In this document: piece by piece, positions 13,386-21,668 of the stretch
Position numbering within the stretch: the first letter of the stretch is position 1
Layout of the letters: the number at the start of each line of letters is the position of its first letter
Source of the DNA: Limnohabitans sp.
GTDB lineage: Bacteria; Pseudomonadota; Gammaproteobacteria; Burkholderiales; Burkholderiaceae_C
Direction: 5' to 3'
DNA length: 22,699 nt
NCBI GenBank assembly: GCA_018883305.1
Contig: VEQI01000009.1
Location: forward strand, 1 to 22,699
Notes under the pieces: generated by a model
The model's database searches: none
Told to the model about the DNA's origin: nothing
Seen by the model: the letters and a program-made list of their open reading frames with translations, nothing else
Program-made: the position numbers and the translations under genes

Positions 13386-15278
13386 ATGAATGGTTTGCTC
13401 GACTGGGTCGACTCACCCCAGCGTCTTAAAAATCTTGAATTGGATCAACTGCAACCGCTAGCGGACCAGTTGCGGCAGTGCTTGCTCGAGTCGGTTGCGC
13501 GCTCCGGTGGGCATTTGAGTGCCAACCTCGGTACTGTCGAGTTAACGGTGGCCCTGCACTACGTGCTCAATACACCGGAGGACAGACTGATCTGGGACGT
13601 GGGGCATCAGGCTTATGTGCACAAGATGTTGACGGGGCGGCGGCAGGCGTTGTCCACCATTCGTCAATCGGGGGGGCTCAGCGGATTTCCCCGGCGTGAA
13701 GAAAGTTCCTACGACGCCTTCGGAACCGGTCATTCGTCGACCAGCATCTCGGCCGCTTTGGGTATGGCCCTGGCGGCCAAACAACAAGGCATTCCGCGCA
13801 AAACGGTTGCTGTGATTGGTGATGGCGCCATGACGGCGGGATTGGCGTATGAAGCCCTCAATCACGCCGGTGTCAGTGACTGCAATCTGCTCATCATTCT
13901 CAATGACAACGCGATGTCCATCAGTCCTCCTGTGGGCGCCCTGAATCGCTATCTGGCGGAATTGATGAATGGACGCTTTTATGCCGCGTTGCGCGCCATG
14001 GGGCGTGAAGTGGCCAAGGCCGCCCCCCCCCTGTTCGGGTTGGCGCGATGGATGGAGCAACAGGCCCAGTCAGTCTCGAACCCTGACACGATCTTTGAAA
14101 AGTTCGGAATTCACTACACAGGGCCTGTGGATGGACACGATCTGAAGACCTTGATACCCCAATTGCAGACGGCATTGGCCACGGCAGGACCTCAGCTGTT
14201 GCATGTGGTGACGCAAAAGGGCAAGGGGTATGCACAGGCAGAGCAAGATCCTGTGGCCTATCACGGTCCCAGCAAATTTGATCCCAACGTGGGACTGGTG
14301 TCGGGTTCGGCAGCCAGCCCGACAACGTTCACCCAGGTATTTGGCAACTGGTTGTGCGATATGGCCGCGCAGGACGATCGATTGGTGGCCATCACCCCGG
14401 CCATGCGGGAGGGGTCTGGTCTGACAGCCTTCAGTCGACAGTTTCCCGGTCGCTACCATGACGTGGGCATTGCGGAGCAACACGCCGTGACCATGGCGGC
14501 AGGTATGGCTTGTGAAGGGCTCAAGCCGGTGGTGGCCATTTACTCCACTTTTTTGCAGCGAGCCTACGACCAACTGATTCACGATGTGGCGTTGCAAAAT
14601 TTGCCCGTGCTGTTTGCGCTGGATCGTGCTGGATTGGTGGGCGCAGATGGTCCCACCCACGCAGGCATGTTTGATATTCCCTTTGCCCGTTGTGTCCCTC
14701 ATATGAGTGTGTTGTGCCCAGCCGATGAACAAGAATGTCGACAGATGTTGACCACGGCCTATCTTCAAAATCACCCAGTCAGCGTGCGGTATCCACGCGG
14801 CGCTGGTGTCGGTGTCAAGGTGGAGCGCGACCTCAAGCCGTTGACATGGGCGACAGCGCAGGTTCGCCGGCAGGGCAAGCGCATTGCCTTGTTGGCATTT
14901 GGCCCGCTCTTGTATGAAGCCTTGAAAGTGGGCGAGCAACTCAACCTCACCGTGGTGAACATGCGGTGGGTCAAGCCGCTTGACATGCTCACGCTGCAAC
15001 AAGTGGCCCTGTCCCATGAGGGGATCGTGACTGTGGAGGATGGCAGCCGGATGGGCGGTGCCGGCACTGCAGTCATGGAGGCCTTGCAATCCCTGTCGAT
15101 ATCCATGCCTGTCTTGAACTTGGGATTTGACGATGCATTCACGGCGCATGGTGATCCGGGCAAACTCATGGCGCAGTATGGTTTGACGGCACCTGGGATT
15201 CAGACAGCTATCGAGGACAAATGGCCAGACCTGGCTGGCCATGCGTCCACCTTGGTTCCGTTGCGAAAGGCCAGTTGA
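13386..15278 (+). CDS. dxs: 1-deoxy-D-xylulose-5-phosphate synthase
   Basis: This 630-aa thiamine diphosphate enzyme condenses pyruvate and glyceraldehyde 3-phosphate, the first committed step of the MEP isoprenoid pathway. The cofactor motif GDGAMTAG (residues 146-153) with NDN (173-175), GTGHSSTS (113-120) and the transketolase block DVGIAEQHAVTMAAGMA are present. Length is normal and the frame is intact. GGAAGG stands upstream of the ATG. It lies directly behind the operator/promoter at 13289-13353 and runs straight into hemA. Placement in the cluster suggests it provides extra isoprenoid flux to CrtE for carotenoids and bacteriochlorophyll tails. Whether a second housekeeping copy exists elsewhere cannot be told. 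Confidence 0.96.
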   Translation: MNGLLDWVDSPQRLKNLELDQLQPLADQLRQCLLESVARSGGHLSANLGTVELTVALHYVLNTPEDRLIWDVGHQAYVHKMLTGRRQALSTIRQSGGLSGFPRREESSYDAFGTGHSSTSISAALGMALAAKQQGIPRKTVAVIGDGAMTAGLAYEALNHAGVSDCNLLIILNDNAMSISPPVGALNRYLAELMNGRFYAALRAMGREVAKAAPPLFGLARWMEQQAQSVSNPDTIFEKFGIHYTGPVDGHDLKTLIPQLQTALATAGPQLLHVVTQKGKGYAQAEQDPVAYHGPSKFDPNVGLVSGSAASPTTFTQVFGNWLCDMAAQDDRLVAITPAMREGSGLTAFSRQFPGRYHDVGIAEQHAVTMAAGMACEGLKPVVAIYSTFLQRAYDQLIHDVALQNLPVLFALDRAGLVGADGPTHAGMFDIPFARCVPHMSVLCPADEQECRQMLTTAYLQNHPVSVRYPRGAGVGVKVERDLKPLTWATAQVRRQGKRIALLAFGPLLYEALKVGEQLNLTVVNMRWVKPLDMLTLQQVALSHEGIVTVEDGSRMGGAGTAVMEALQSLSISMPVLNLGFDDAFTAHGDPGKLMAQYGLTAPGIQTAIEDKWPDLAGHASTLVPLRKAS

Positions 15279-16598
15279 ATGTCAGTCTGGACCTTAGGCC
15301 TGAATCACAAGACAGCGCCCTTGGCGTTGCGGGAAAGATTTGCTTTTGCGACCGAGCAGATGGCGCAATCCATTCATCAGCTGCGAGGTCGATTTTCCTC
15401 GCACAAGGAAGTGGCGATTTTGTCCACCTGCAACCGAACCGAAATCTATTGCGCAGGCGATCATTCCGAGGTGCCTCAGACCTTGAGTTGGTTGGCGCAA
15501 GAGGGCAGCACTGACGTGAACGTGCTTCAGGAACACACCTACTGCCTCACCAATGATCATTCGGCCAGACATGCGTTTCGAGTGGCCAGCGGCCTGGACT
15601 CGATGGTTCTGGGTGAGCCTCAAATTCTGGGGCAGATGAAAAATGCGGTGAGAGTGGCGACCGAGGCTGGCGCGCTGGGTACGACCTTGAATCAGCTGTT
15701 TCAACGATCTTTCTCGGTGGCCAAGGAGGTTCGCTCCAAGACCGACATTGGCGTGCACTCCATCAGCATGGCCGCCGCCGCCGTGCGTCTGGCAGCCCGT
15801 TTGTTTGAAGACCTCAGCCAAGTGCACGTCTTGTTTGTTGGCGCCGGAGAAATGATTGAATTGTGCGTGCCACACTTTGCCGCCAAGTCGCCGCGGTCTA
15901 TCACCATTGCCAACCGTCACGAGGACAAGGCGCAGGCCCTGGTCACGGCCGTGGGTGGAAACAGCATGCCGCTGGCTGATCTGCCGCGTCGGCTGCACGA
16001 ATTTGACATTGTCATCAGTTGTACGGCAAGTACCTTGCCGCTCATTGGCCTGGGCGCCGTGGAAAGCGCGCTCAAGCAAAGACGCCATCGCCCGATCTTC
16101 ATGGTGGATCTGGCAGTTCCCCGAGACATTGAACCGGAAATCAAGGCACTGGACGACGTGTATCTCTACACAGTGGATGACCTGGCAGAAGTGGTGAGCC
16201 AGGGGCAACACCAGCGCCAATCGGCTGTGGTGCAGGCGGAGATCATCATTGATGATGGCGTGCGAAAGTTCATGAGTTGGCTGGATGCTCGCAGCCATGT
16301 ACCCTTGATTCAACAACTCAATGACAAGGCTCAGAGTTGGCGTGAAATGGAACTGACGCGTGCCCGACGGATGATCGAGCGTGGCGAAGACGTCGACGCG
16401 GTGTTGCAAGCCATGTCAGTGAATCTGACAAAGAAATTGTTGAATGGGCCGCTGCGCGAGTTGAACCATCTCTCGGCAGAGCAACGCAGCAAGGCCAGAG
16501 AGGCGGTCTGCCAATTTTTTCTGCAATCTGATCTTGCAGGCGAAGAGGCACCTTCGCGCCAGGAACGCGCCAAGGAGGGCTACCGTGAGACCCACTGA
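15279..16598 (+). CDS. hemA: Glutamyl-tRNA reductase
   Basis: This 439-aa enzyme reduces glutamyl-tRNA to glutamate-1-semialdehyde, the entry to C5-pathway tetrapyrrole synthesis used in beta- and gammaproteobacteria. GLNHKTAPL at the N-terminus, the catalytic Cys51 in STCNRTEIY and GLDSMVLGEPQILGQMK are diagnostic; VLFVGAGEMI is the NADPH-binding turn, and the C-terminal dimerisation domain is present. The ATG abuts the dxs TGA directly (TGAATG), so translation is probably coupled. In many proteobacteria hemA is followed by prfA; here it is followed by a 132-bp gap and a convergent gene. The pair with dxs supplies both precursors for bacteriochlorophyll. Confidence 0.96.
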   Translation: MSVWTLGLNHKTAPLALRERFAFATEQMAQSIHQLRGRFSSHKEVAILSTCNRTEIYCAGDHSEVPQTLSWLAQEGSTDVNVLQEHTYCLTNDHSARHAFRVASGLDSMVLGEPQILGQMKNAVRVATEAGALGTTLNQLFQRSFSVAKEVRSKTDIGVHSISMAAAAVRLAARLFEDLSQVHVLFVGAGEMIELCVPHFAAKSPRSITIANRHEDKAQALVTAVGGNSMPLADLPRRLHEFDIVISCTASTLPLIGLGAVESALKQRRHRPIFMVDLAVPRDIEPEIKALDDVYLYTVDDLAEVVSQGQHQRQSAVVQAEIIIDDGVRKFMSWLDARSHVPLIQQLNDKAQSWREMELTRARRMIERGEDVDAVLQAMSVNLTKKLLNGPLRELNHLSAEQRSKAREAVCQFFLQSDLAGEEAPSRQERAKEGYRETH

Positions 16599-16619
16599 GA
16601 CCTTCAGTTCTTGACGCCA

Positions 16620-16711
16620 TTGCAAAGGACCATCGCATTCACGATCGCGGACATCGATGGGTAGCATTTTCTTTCTGATGCTTGGGAAAAGCGGGGGCAG
16701 ACCCTTTGCAA
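16620..16711. repeat. Inverted repeat in the gap between convergent hemA and DUF3422 genes
   Basis: TTGCAAAGG (16620-16628) and CCTTTGCAA (16703-16711) are perfect complements 74 nt apart in the 132-bp gap. The long loop and lack of a T-run make it a weak terminator candidate. No coding signal is seen in the gap. Confidence 0.35.
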
Positions 16712-16730
16712 GGTGAAGGGGGCACCATGA

Positions 16731-17999
16731 TCAGTGCTTCGCCAGTTTTTCATGCAAGCGGCGAATAAACCTCCACACCAGCAATGCAACCACGGGCACA
16801 GATGCTGCCGTGGTGATTTCGACGCCCCAGGGCCACCCATGATGGCTCACGCCTTCGACCACGTGGTGCACCAGGCCCACGATGTAGTAGGTGATGGCGG
16901 CGACAGACAAGCCTTCCACGGTGGACTGCAGTTGCAGCTGAAGGCCTTGGCGGCGGTTCATGGTGGCCAGCAACTCCTGACTGCTTTGTTGCTGTTCAAT
17001 TTCGACGCGTGTACGCAGCAGGTTGCTCATGCGCGAGACGCGCTCGGATAAGGCAGTTTGACGTCGGACAGCCCAGTCACACGTGCTGCGGGCCGGCGAC
17101 AAGCGGCGCTCCATGAATTCTGCGATGGTCTGCATGCCATTGAGTCGAGATTCGCGGATGTCCCGAATACGCCGATCGACCAGTTCGAAATAGGCGCGAC
17201 TGGCTGAAAACCTTGAATGGGTTGCTGCATATTGGCCCTCCACCTGGCCGGCCAGGAGGGTGAGACGATCCAGCAAGCCGGGTTCGTCTTCCCGCTTTGC
17301 GCTGCGAATCGCTTGCGCCAGTTCGGCCAGTTCGCGCTCGGCGTCCGCCAGGACGCTACCAGCTTCCCTCGCAGTAGGCAGTCCCAGGAGCGCGGCCATC
17401 CGGTAGCTTTCAATTTCGAGCATCTGTTGGATCAGACGCCCCAGTTGCCTTGGGGGCAGGTCGCCAACAAACAACAGAATCCGAGAGAAACCATCTGGAT
17501 GCAGCTGAAAGTCTGTGTGCACGCTGGCTTGGCCGTCTGCCACTTGGGACGCCACCAGGGTTTCCTCGTGTAAACAGCGGGATACCCAGGCCGCCGAAGA
17601 CTCACCGGCTGGCATGGCCCACACATGGATTCGCGACAAACATTTACCTGGTAAAGCCGACAACCACGCTTGCGGTACCGCCCGTAGCGCTGACTCCGGC
17701 TCCCCGCCTGGCAGGTCGGTATTTCCAACGCGCATGAATGTCCACGTCACAAATTCGGTATGGAGTTCCCAGCGCAAGCGCCACGAACCGAAATCGGCGC
17801 GCAAATGGGTGCTGTTTTCCTCTGGCGTGGGGAGGTGATGGTCTTGCAGGAGACGCGACAAATGCAAACGACTGGCCTGGCGCGACTCACGGTCAATGAC
17901 CATGACCACATGTGAAATGACCGTTGGCGAAGACACAGGCTCGGGGGGGCGAGCATGCACTTCATTGTGCAGGGCTAGTCGCTGGGCGTGGTCTTGCAT
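16731..17999 (-). CDS. DUF3422 family membrane-anchored protein
   Basis: This 422-aa protein is recognised as DUF3422 from the N-terminal LHNEVHARPPEPV and the later FGSWRLRWELHTEFVTWTFM. The bulk is soluble and helical, with a coiled-coil-prone middle (residues 220-340, including RFSASRAYFELVDRRIRDIR). Two membrane segments lie near the C-terminus (SVAAITYYIVGLVHHVV, then ASVPVVALLVWRFIRR), so it is anchored at its C-terminal end. No biochemical function is established to my knowledge. The ATG has GAGGAG upstream, overlapping the end of the MFS gene (9-nt gap), so both are one transcript. It converges on hemA and probably belongs to the host chromosome rather than the photosynthesis module. 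Confidence 0.85.
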   Translation of the reverse strand: MQDHAQRLALHNEVHARPPEPVSSPTVISHVVMVIDRESRQASRLHLSRLLQDHHLPTPEENSTHLRADFGSWRLRWELHTEFVTWTFMRVGNTDLPGGEPESALRAVPQAWLSALPGKCLSRIHVWAMPAGESSAAWVSRCLHEETLVASQVADGQASVHTDFQLHPDGFSRILLFVGDLPPRQLGRLIQQMLEIESYRMAALLGLPTAREAGSVLADAERELAELAQAIRSAKREDEPGLLDRLTLLAGQVEGQYAATHSRFSASRAYFELVDRRIRDIRESRLNGMQTIAEFMERRLSPARSTCDWAVRRQTALSERVSRMSNLLRTRVEIEQQQSSQELLATMNRRQGLQLQLQSTVEGLSVAAITYYIVGLVHHVVEGVSHHGWPWGVEITTAASVPVVALLVWRFIRRLHEKLAKH

Positions 18000-18008
18000 G
18001 CGAACTCC

Positions 18009-19280
18009 TCAGGATGATGAATTTTGGCACGAAGCCTGCTCATGCTGGCGACCATGTGGTAACAATCCCCAATACAACAGGCCAGCGGCCGCCAATTTCA
18101 ACACACAAGGCAGCACGGCATAACCGAAGGTCAAGGCCTGTAACCCTTGTGGGGAGGCGTTGCCGGGTTGATAGCCCAATCGATCAAGCAGGGGCAAAGC
18201 CAGCCCGGCTGCCAAGGCCAGGTTCATCTTGCTGGCCAGGTTCCACCAACCCAAATAGGCGCCCTCACGTTGGCGGTTGTCTCCTTGTTCCATGATCATT
18301 CCGGTCAGCAGGGCAGCAGGCAGCGACAAGTCGGCACCCAAGGCCAATCCCGATAAAGCACATACCCAGGCAAATGGCACCGTATCGCCTCGGGCCAGAC
18401 CTGCCGTCCAGATAAACACCATGACGGCCAATAGCATGCCCAGCAGCCAAGAGCGCATCAACCCCCAACGCTTGACCGCTGCCAACCAGAGTGGCAAGGA
18501 AGCAGCCGCTGCCAGGAAATAGCCGGCGAGGTACCACGCCTGCAGCTCAGGGGCCTGCAAACGATCTTGAATGAAAAATAGGACCAGCGTGGCGGGTAGG
18601 GCACTGGATAAACCACTCAGAACAAAGGTGGCCATCAACCACCGCCACGCGGGGAGGCGCCAAGGGTGAAACATCTCACGCAGCGGGTGGCCCGTGTGGG
18701 GCTGGGTCGCGCAAGGCGCCGGACATCTCGACAATCCCCATCCCCCGGCCAGCAACGCGAGGCCAAAAACCAAGACCCATTCACCCCACCCCAACCAAGT
18801 GGGCAATACCGACGCAGTGAGCACCCCCACCAGACCGAAACCCTCGCGCCAAGTCACAATTTGCGCCCTTTGAGTCTCATTTCCCCCCAGCCGAGCCCCC
18901 CAGCTCTGATGAACAATGGACAGCATGCTGTAAGCGGTGTAGGTGGCCACCAGCACGGCCAGCAGCATGAGGGGCTGGTTGGCCGGATGCCACGACGATG
19001 CAAACAGCACGCTCATGCCCAGAAAAAGGCCCAAGGCAGACAAAGCACCCACACCGAACGCCAGGCGAGGGGAACGCGCGTACAAGTGATCCCCCCACCG
19101 TCCAAGAACAGGGTCGATGACTGCGTCCAACAATCGGGACATCAACAACAAACTGCCCAGGGTGGATAACGCCATGCCATGACGTGTTGCATACAGGTGT
19201 GGCAGGTGTACATACAGCGGCATCGCCACAAAAGCCAGCGGAAGACCCAGCAGACCGTAGGAAAAAAGGGGGATACGCAT
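18009..19280 (-). CDS. MFS transporter, MelB/GPH-like
   Basis: This 423-aa protein has about twelve hydrophobic helices. The N-terminal FSYGLLGLPLAFVAMPLYV and MSRLLDAVIDPVLGRWGDHL are typical of the glycoside-pentoside-hexuronide/cation symporter branch (MFS_2). The substrate cannot be predicted. It is not PucC/LhaA: I see none of that family's antenna-assembly motifs, only the MelB-type DP..G..D signature. The start is taken as ATG at 19280 (MRIPLFSYG); a GTG seven codons upstream, seven nt after the phhB stop, is possible and neither has a strong Shine-Dalgarno. It sits between phhB and the DUF3422 gene on one strand. Related carriers occur in betaproteobacterial stress-response clusters, but nothing here proves that link. 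Confidence 0.83.
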   Translation of the reverse strand: MRIPLFSYGLLGLPLAFVAMPLYVHLPHLYATRHGMALSTLGSLLLMSRLLDAVIDPVLGRWGDHLYARSPRLAFGVGALSALGLFLGMSVLFASSWHPANQPLMLLAVLVATYTAYSMLSIVHQSWGARLGGNETQRAQIVTWREGFGLVGVLTASVLPTWLGWGEWVLVFGLALLAGGWGLSRCPAPCATQPHTGHPLREMFHPWRLPAWRWLMATFVLSGLSSALPATLVLFFIQDRLQAPELQAWYLAGYFLAAAASLPLWLAAVKRWGLMRSWLLGMLLAVMVFIWTAGLARGDTVPFAWVCALSGLALGADLSLPAALLTGMIMEQGDNRQREGAYLGWWNLASKMNLALAAGLALPLLDRLGYQPGNASPQGLQALTFGYAVLPCVLKLAAAGLLYWGLLPHGRQHEQASCQNSSS

Positions 19281-19308
19281 CTTGTCGGCTGGCGTGATCA
19301 CAGGGTCA

Positions 19309-19632
19309 TCACGACGTGTTGAAATGGCGGTGAATCAACGAATCAATCATCGTCGCCAACTGAATATCTAGCGTACTGATACCCTGGATGTCATGCGTGG
19401 AAAGTTGAATTTGCAAAAAGGTGTAGCAAGTGGTGATGTGGGGATGATGGTCGAGTTGTTCGGCCAATTCAGCGATTTGTGCCAAGCAGGTCATGACATG
19501 CCCAAAACTCTCAAAGGTCCAGGATTTCATGAGACAGGGCGCTGACTCGACCCAGCGCCATCCGGACAGTTGGCTTAATTGCTGTGCAATTTGATCGGGC
19601 GTGAGTGCAAGCCGAAGTGGGGCAGTCGTCAT
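19309..19632 (-). CDS. phhB: Pterin-4a-carbinolamine dehydratase (4a-hydroxytetrahydrobiopterin dehydratase)
   Basis: This 107-aa protein dehydrates 4a-hydroxytetrahydrobiopterin in pterin recycling and related proteins serve in molybdopterin metabolism. The active-site block AELAEQLDHHPHITTCY with tandem His, and LSTHDIQGISTLDIQLA, match the family. Length fits if translation starts at the ATG giving MTTAPLRLAL. An ATG 15 codons upstream would add MSIRTHLPICKACKA, including a tandem 9-bp repeat; no Shine-Dalgarno favours either. It is the first gene of phhB-MFS-DUF3422 and divergent from the ABC exporter. No aromatic amino-acid hydroxylase is in view, so the partner is unknown. Confidence 0.85.
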   Translation of the reverse strand: MTTAPLRLALTPDQIAQQLSQLSGWRWVESAPCLMKSWTFESFGHVMTCLAQIAELAEQLDHHPHITTCYTFLQIQLSTHDIQGISTLDIQLATMIDSLIHRHFNTS

Positions 19633-19650
19633 GGCTTTACAGGCTTTACA
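19633..19650. repeat. Tandem 9-bp direct repeat at the phhB start
   Basis: GGCTTTACA occurs twice in a row immediately upstream of the chosen phhB ATG. If the upstream start is used it encodes CKACKA. It may be a replication-slippage duplication. Confidence 0.5.
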
Positions 19651-19759
19651 AATTGGAAGGTGAGTGCGAATGGACATGGGAAACGCTGATTCAGTGTGCC
19701 ATGTCTGACGCTCTGCGGTGAGAAACGTCAGCGATTCCCCTGCAGACCGTGGATGTAAG

Positions 19760-21526
19760 ATGATGGCGATGCCTCCCACCGCCCCCGTGCCTTCCTTGCG
19801 AGGACTCTGGCCCTTTGTCCAACCGTACCGCTGGCAAGTGGTCTTGGCGCTCTTTTTTCTCCTCATGGCGGCAGCGACCACCTTGGCGTTCCCCTGGGCG
19901 CTACGACACCTGATCGATGACGGTTTGGTGGCGAGCAGGCAGGAAGAAGCGCTGTTGACGGGGTTTGTCGAATTGATGGGTGTGGCCATGGCGCTGGCCG
20001 TGTTTTCAGCGGCGCGTTACTTCACGGTCAGCTGGCTGGGCGAGCATGTCACTGCGGATGTTCGCCAACGGGTCTATGCACATGTGATCCAGCAAAGCCC
20101 CGCTTTTTTTGAGACCACCCAGGCCGGAGAAATTCTGTCCCGCTTGGGGCAGGATGCAACCCTGATTCACACCGTGGTCGGGTCCTCGCTCTCCATGGGG
20201 TTGCGCAATCTCGTCATGGGGACAGGCGCACTGGTCATGCTGGTGTGGATCAACCCTTGGATGATGTTGAAAGTTGCCGCGGTCTTGTTGGCTGTTGTGT
20301 TGCCCAGCATTTATCTCGGGCGCCGCGTCCGGCGTCTGTCCCGAGCAAGTCAGGATCGTGAGGCTGATACCAGTGCACTCGCCGGTGAAGTGCTCAATGC
20401 CATTCCTGTGGTGCAAAGCTATGTGGCCGAAGATCGCGAAGCCCTGCGTTTCAGCCAGTTGAGTCGGCAAGCCATGGGCGCTGCCTTGCGCAGGATTCGA
20501 GCCCGCTCGCTCTTGGTTCTATTCATCATGGCTGCCTCCAGCGCCGTGTTGCTATGGGGGCTTTACCTCGGCACCTTATCGGTCAGGCAAGGCGACACCA
20601 CCCCAGGAGAGCTGGGGCAGACGCTGGTTTATGTGCTCTTGTTGGCCAGCGCCTTGGGTGTCCTGGGCGAGGTGTATGGGGATGTATTGCGAGCCGCTGG
20701 TGCGACCGAACGATTGCTGGAGCTGCTGCAGACTCGCTCGGATATCCAACCGCCAGCGGCGCCGATTTCTTTTCCCGAGTCTGAAGGTGGTGTGAATGTG
20801 ACCCTGGATCACTTGGTGTTTGCCTACCCTTCGCGTCCGCAACGGCCGGTCTTGAATTCCTTGAGCGCCCACGTCCATGCCGGCCAGACGATTGCCCTGG
20901 TGGGTCAAAGCGGAACAGGCAAAAGCACCCTGTTTGCGTTGCTCTCACGATTTTATGACCCTCAGGCAGGGCGCATCCTGATGAACGGCCTTCCCTTGAC
21001 GAGCCTGGACCCGCGGGATTTGCGGCACCATATCAGTCTGGTTCCTCAAGAACCCATTATTTTTTCGGGCTCCGTTCTTGACAACATCCGGTATGGTGTA
21101 CCCGATGCGACGCCAGCGCAAATAGAGGCTGCCGCTCAGGCTGCCTATGCCGATGAATTCATCGCCCACCTTCCCCAGGGGTACCACACGGATCTGGGGA
21201 ATCGGGGCATCCGACTTTCAGGTGGCCAACGCCAGAGGATCGCGATCGCCCGAGCCATCCTCAAGGACGCACCTTTGCTCCTTCTGGATGAAGCGACCAG
21301 TGCCCTGGATGCGCACAGCGAGCGCATGGTTCAGGCGGCTTTGCAAGCGGCCATGAAAGGCCGAACGACTTTGGTGATTGCCCACCGTTTGGCGACCGTG
21401 ATGAACGCTGATGCCATCTGGGTTTTGGACCAGGGCCAACTGGTGGAACAAGGGACCCACCAGGCATTGATTGAACAAGGTGGTTTGTACTCCAAACTGG
21501 CTGCCTTGCAATTTGGTCAGCCATGA
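19760..21526 (+). CDS. ABC exporter, fused membrane and ATPase domains (MsbA-like)
   Basis: This 588-aa half-transporter has an N-terminal six-helix membrane domain (first helix about VVLALFFLLMAAATTLAFPW) and a C-terminal ATPase. Walker A GQSGTGKST starts near residue 382, the signature LSGGQRQRIAIARAIL near 486, followed by Walker B LLLLDEATSALDA and the H-loop VIAHRLAT. It should work as a homodimer exporting lipid or another hydrophobic compound; the substrate is not deducible. The start is uncertain: the ATG pair at 19760/19763 and another at 19769 are close, and a GTG at 19718 would add 14 residues. The gene stands alone, divergent from phhB, with no photosynthesis-type operator found upstream. 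Confidence 0.92.
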   Translation: MMAMPPTAPVPSLRGLWPFVQPYRWQVVLALFFLLMAAATTLAFPWALRHLIDDGLVASRQEEALLTGFVELMGVAMALAVFSAARYFTVSWLGEHVTADVRQRVYAHVIQQSPAFFETTQAGEILSRLGQDATLIHTVVGSSLSMGLRNLVMGTGALVMLVWINPWMMLKVAAVLLAVVLPSIYLGRRVRRLSRASQDREADTSALAGEVLNAIPVVQSYVAEDREALRFSQLSRQAMGAALRRIRARSLLVLFIMAASSAVLLWGLYLGTLSVRQGDTTPGELGQTLVYVLLLASALGVLGEVYGDVLRAAGATERLLELLQTRSDIQPPAAPISFPESEGGVNVTLDHLVFAYPSRPQRPVLNSLSAHVHAGQTIALVGQSGTGKSTLFALLSRFYDPQAGRILMNGLPLTSLDPRDLRHHISLVPQEPIIFSGSVLDNIRYGVPDATPAQIEAAAQAAYADEFIAHLPQGYHTDLGNRGIRLSGGQRQRIAIARAILKDAPLLLLDEATSALDAHSERMVQAALQAAMKGRTTLVIAHRLATVMNADAIWVLDQGQLVEQGTHQALIEQGGLYSKLAALQFGQP

Positions 21527-21601
21527 TTTCAACTCAGAAAAAACCGAATTGAAAATCAATTTAAATCTGCTTTTTCAATAAGGCATCCCGCTCTAGACTG
21601 C

Positions 21602-21659
21602 CTCCACGTCGCTCGTGCCCTTTCGGTGCGAGCGCGTTCGATCAACGAATGACGTGGAG
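21602..21659 (+). promoter_or_regulatory. Structured 5' leader that can hide the Shine-Dalgarno of the TolC-like gene
   Basis: CTCCACGTC (21602-21610) is perfectly complementary to GACGTGGAG (21651-21659), and the latter contains the GGAG Shine-Dalgarno of the following gene. Inside this 9-bp closing stem lie a GCTCG/CGAGC hairpin (21611-21633) and a small CGTT/AACG hairpin (21635-21647). Together they form a three-way-junction-like fold that would block ribosome binding. No known riboswitch is recognised. Whether it is transcribed depends on a start upstream of 21602, not established here. Confidence 0.5.
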
Positions 21660-21668
21660 TGCTTGTCG

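Noticed and set aside
14070..15242. 390-codon minus-strand frame opposite dxs
   Set aside because: It overlaps a fully conserved dxs reading frame and its Arg/His-rich translation resembles no family.
15294..16409. 371-codon minus-strand frame opposite hemA
   Set aside because: It is antisense to an intact hemA with all catalytic motifs; treated as a GC-driven shadow.
18009..19280. PucC/LhaA-type antenna assembly protein
   Set aside because: The membrane protein near the cluster was considered as LhaA, but its N-terminal signature is of the MelB/GPH type and it sits with phhB and DUF3422.
21527..21601. Terminator after the ABC exporter gene
   Set aside because: TTGAAAA and TTTTTCAA arms exist in this AT-rich stretch, but there is no GC-rich stem followed by a T-run.
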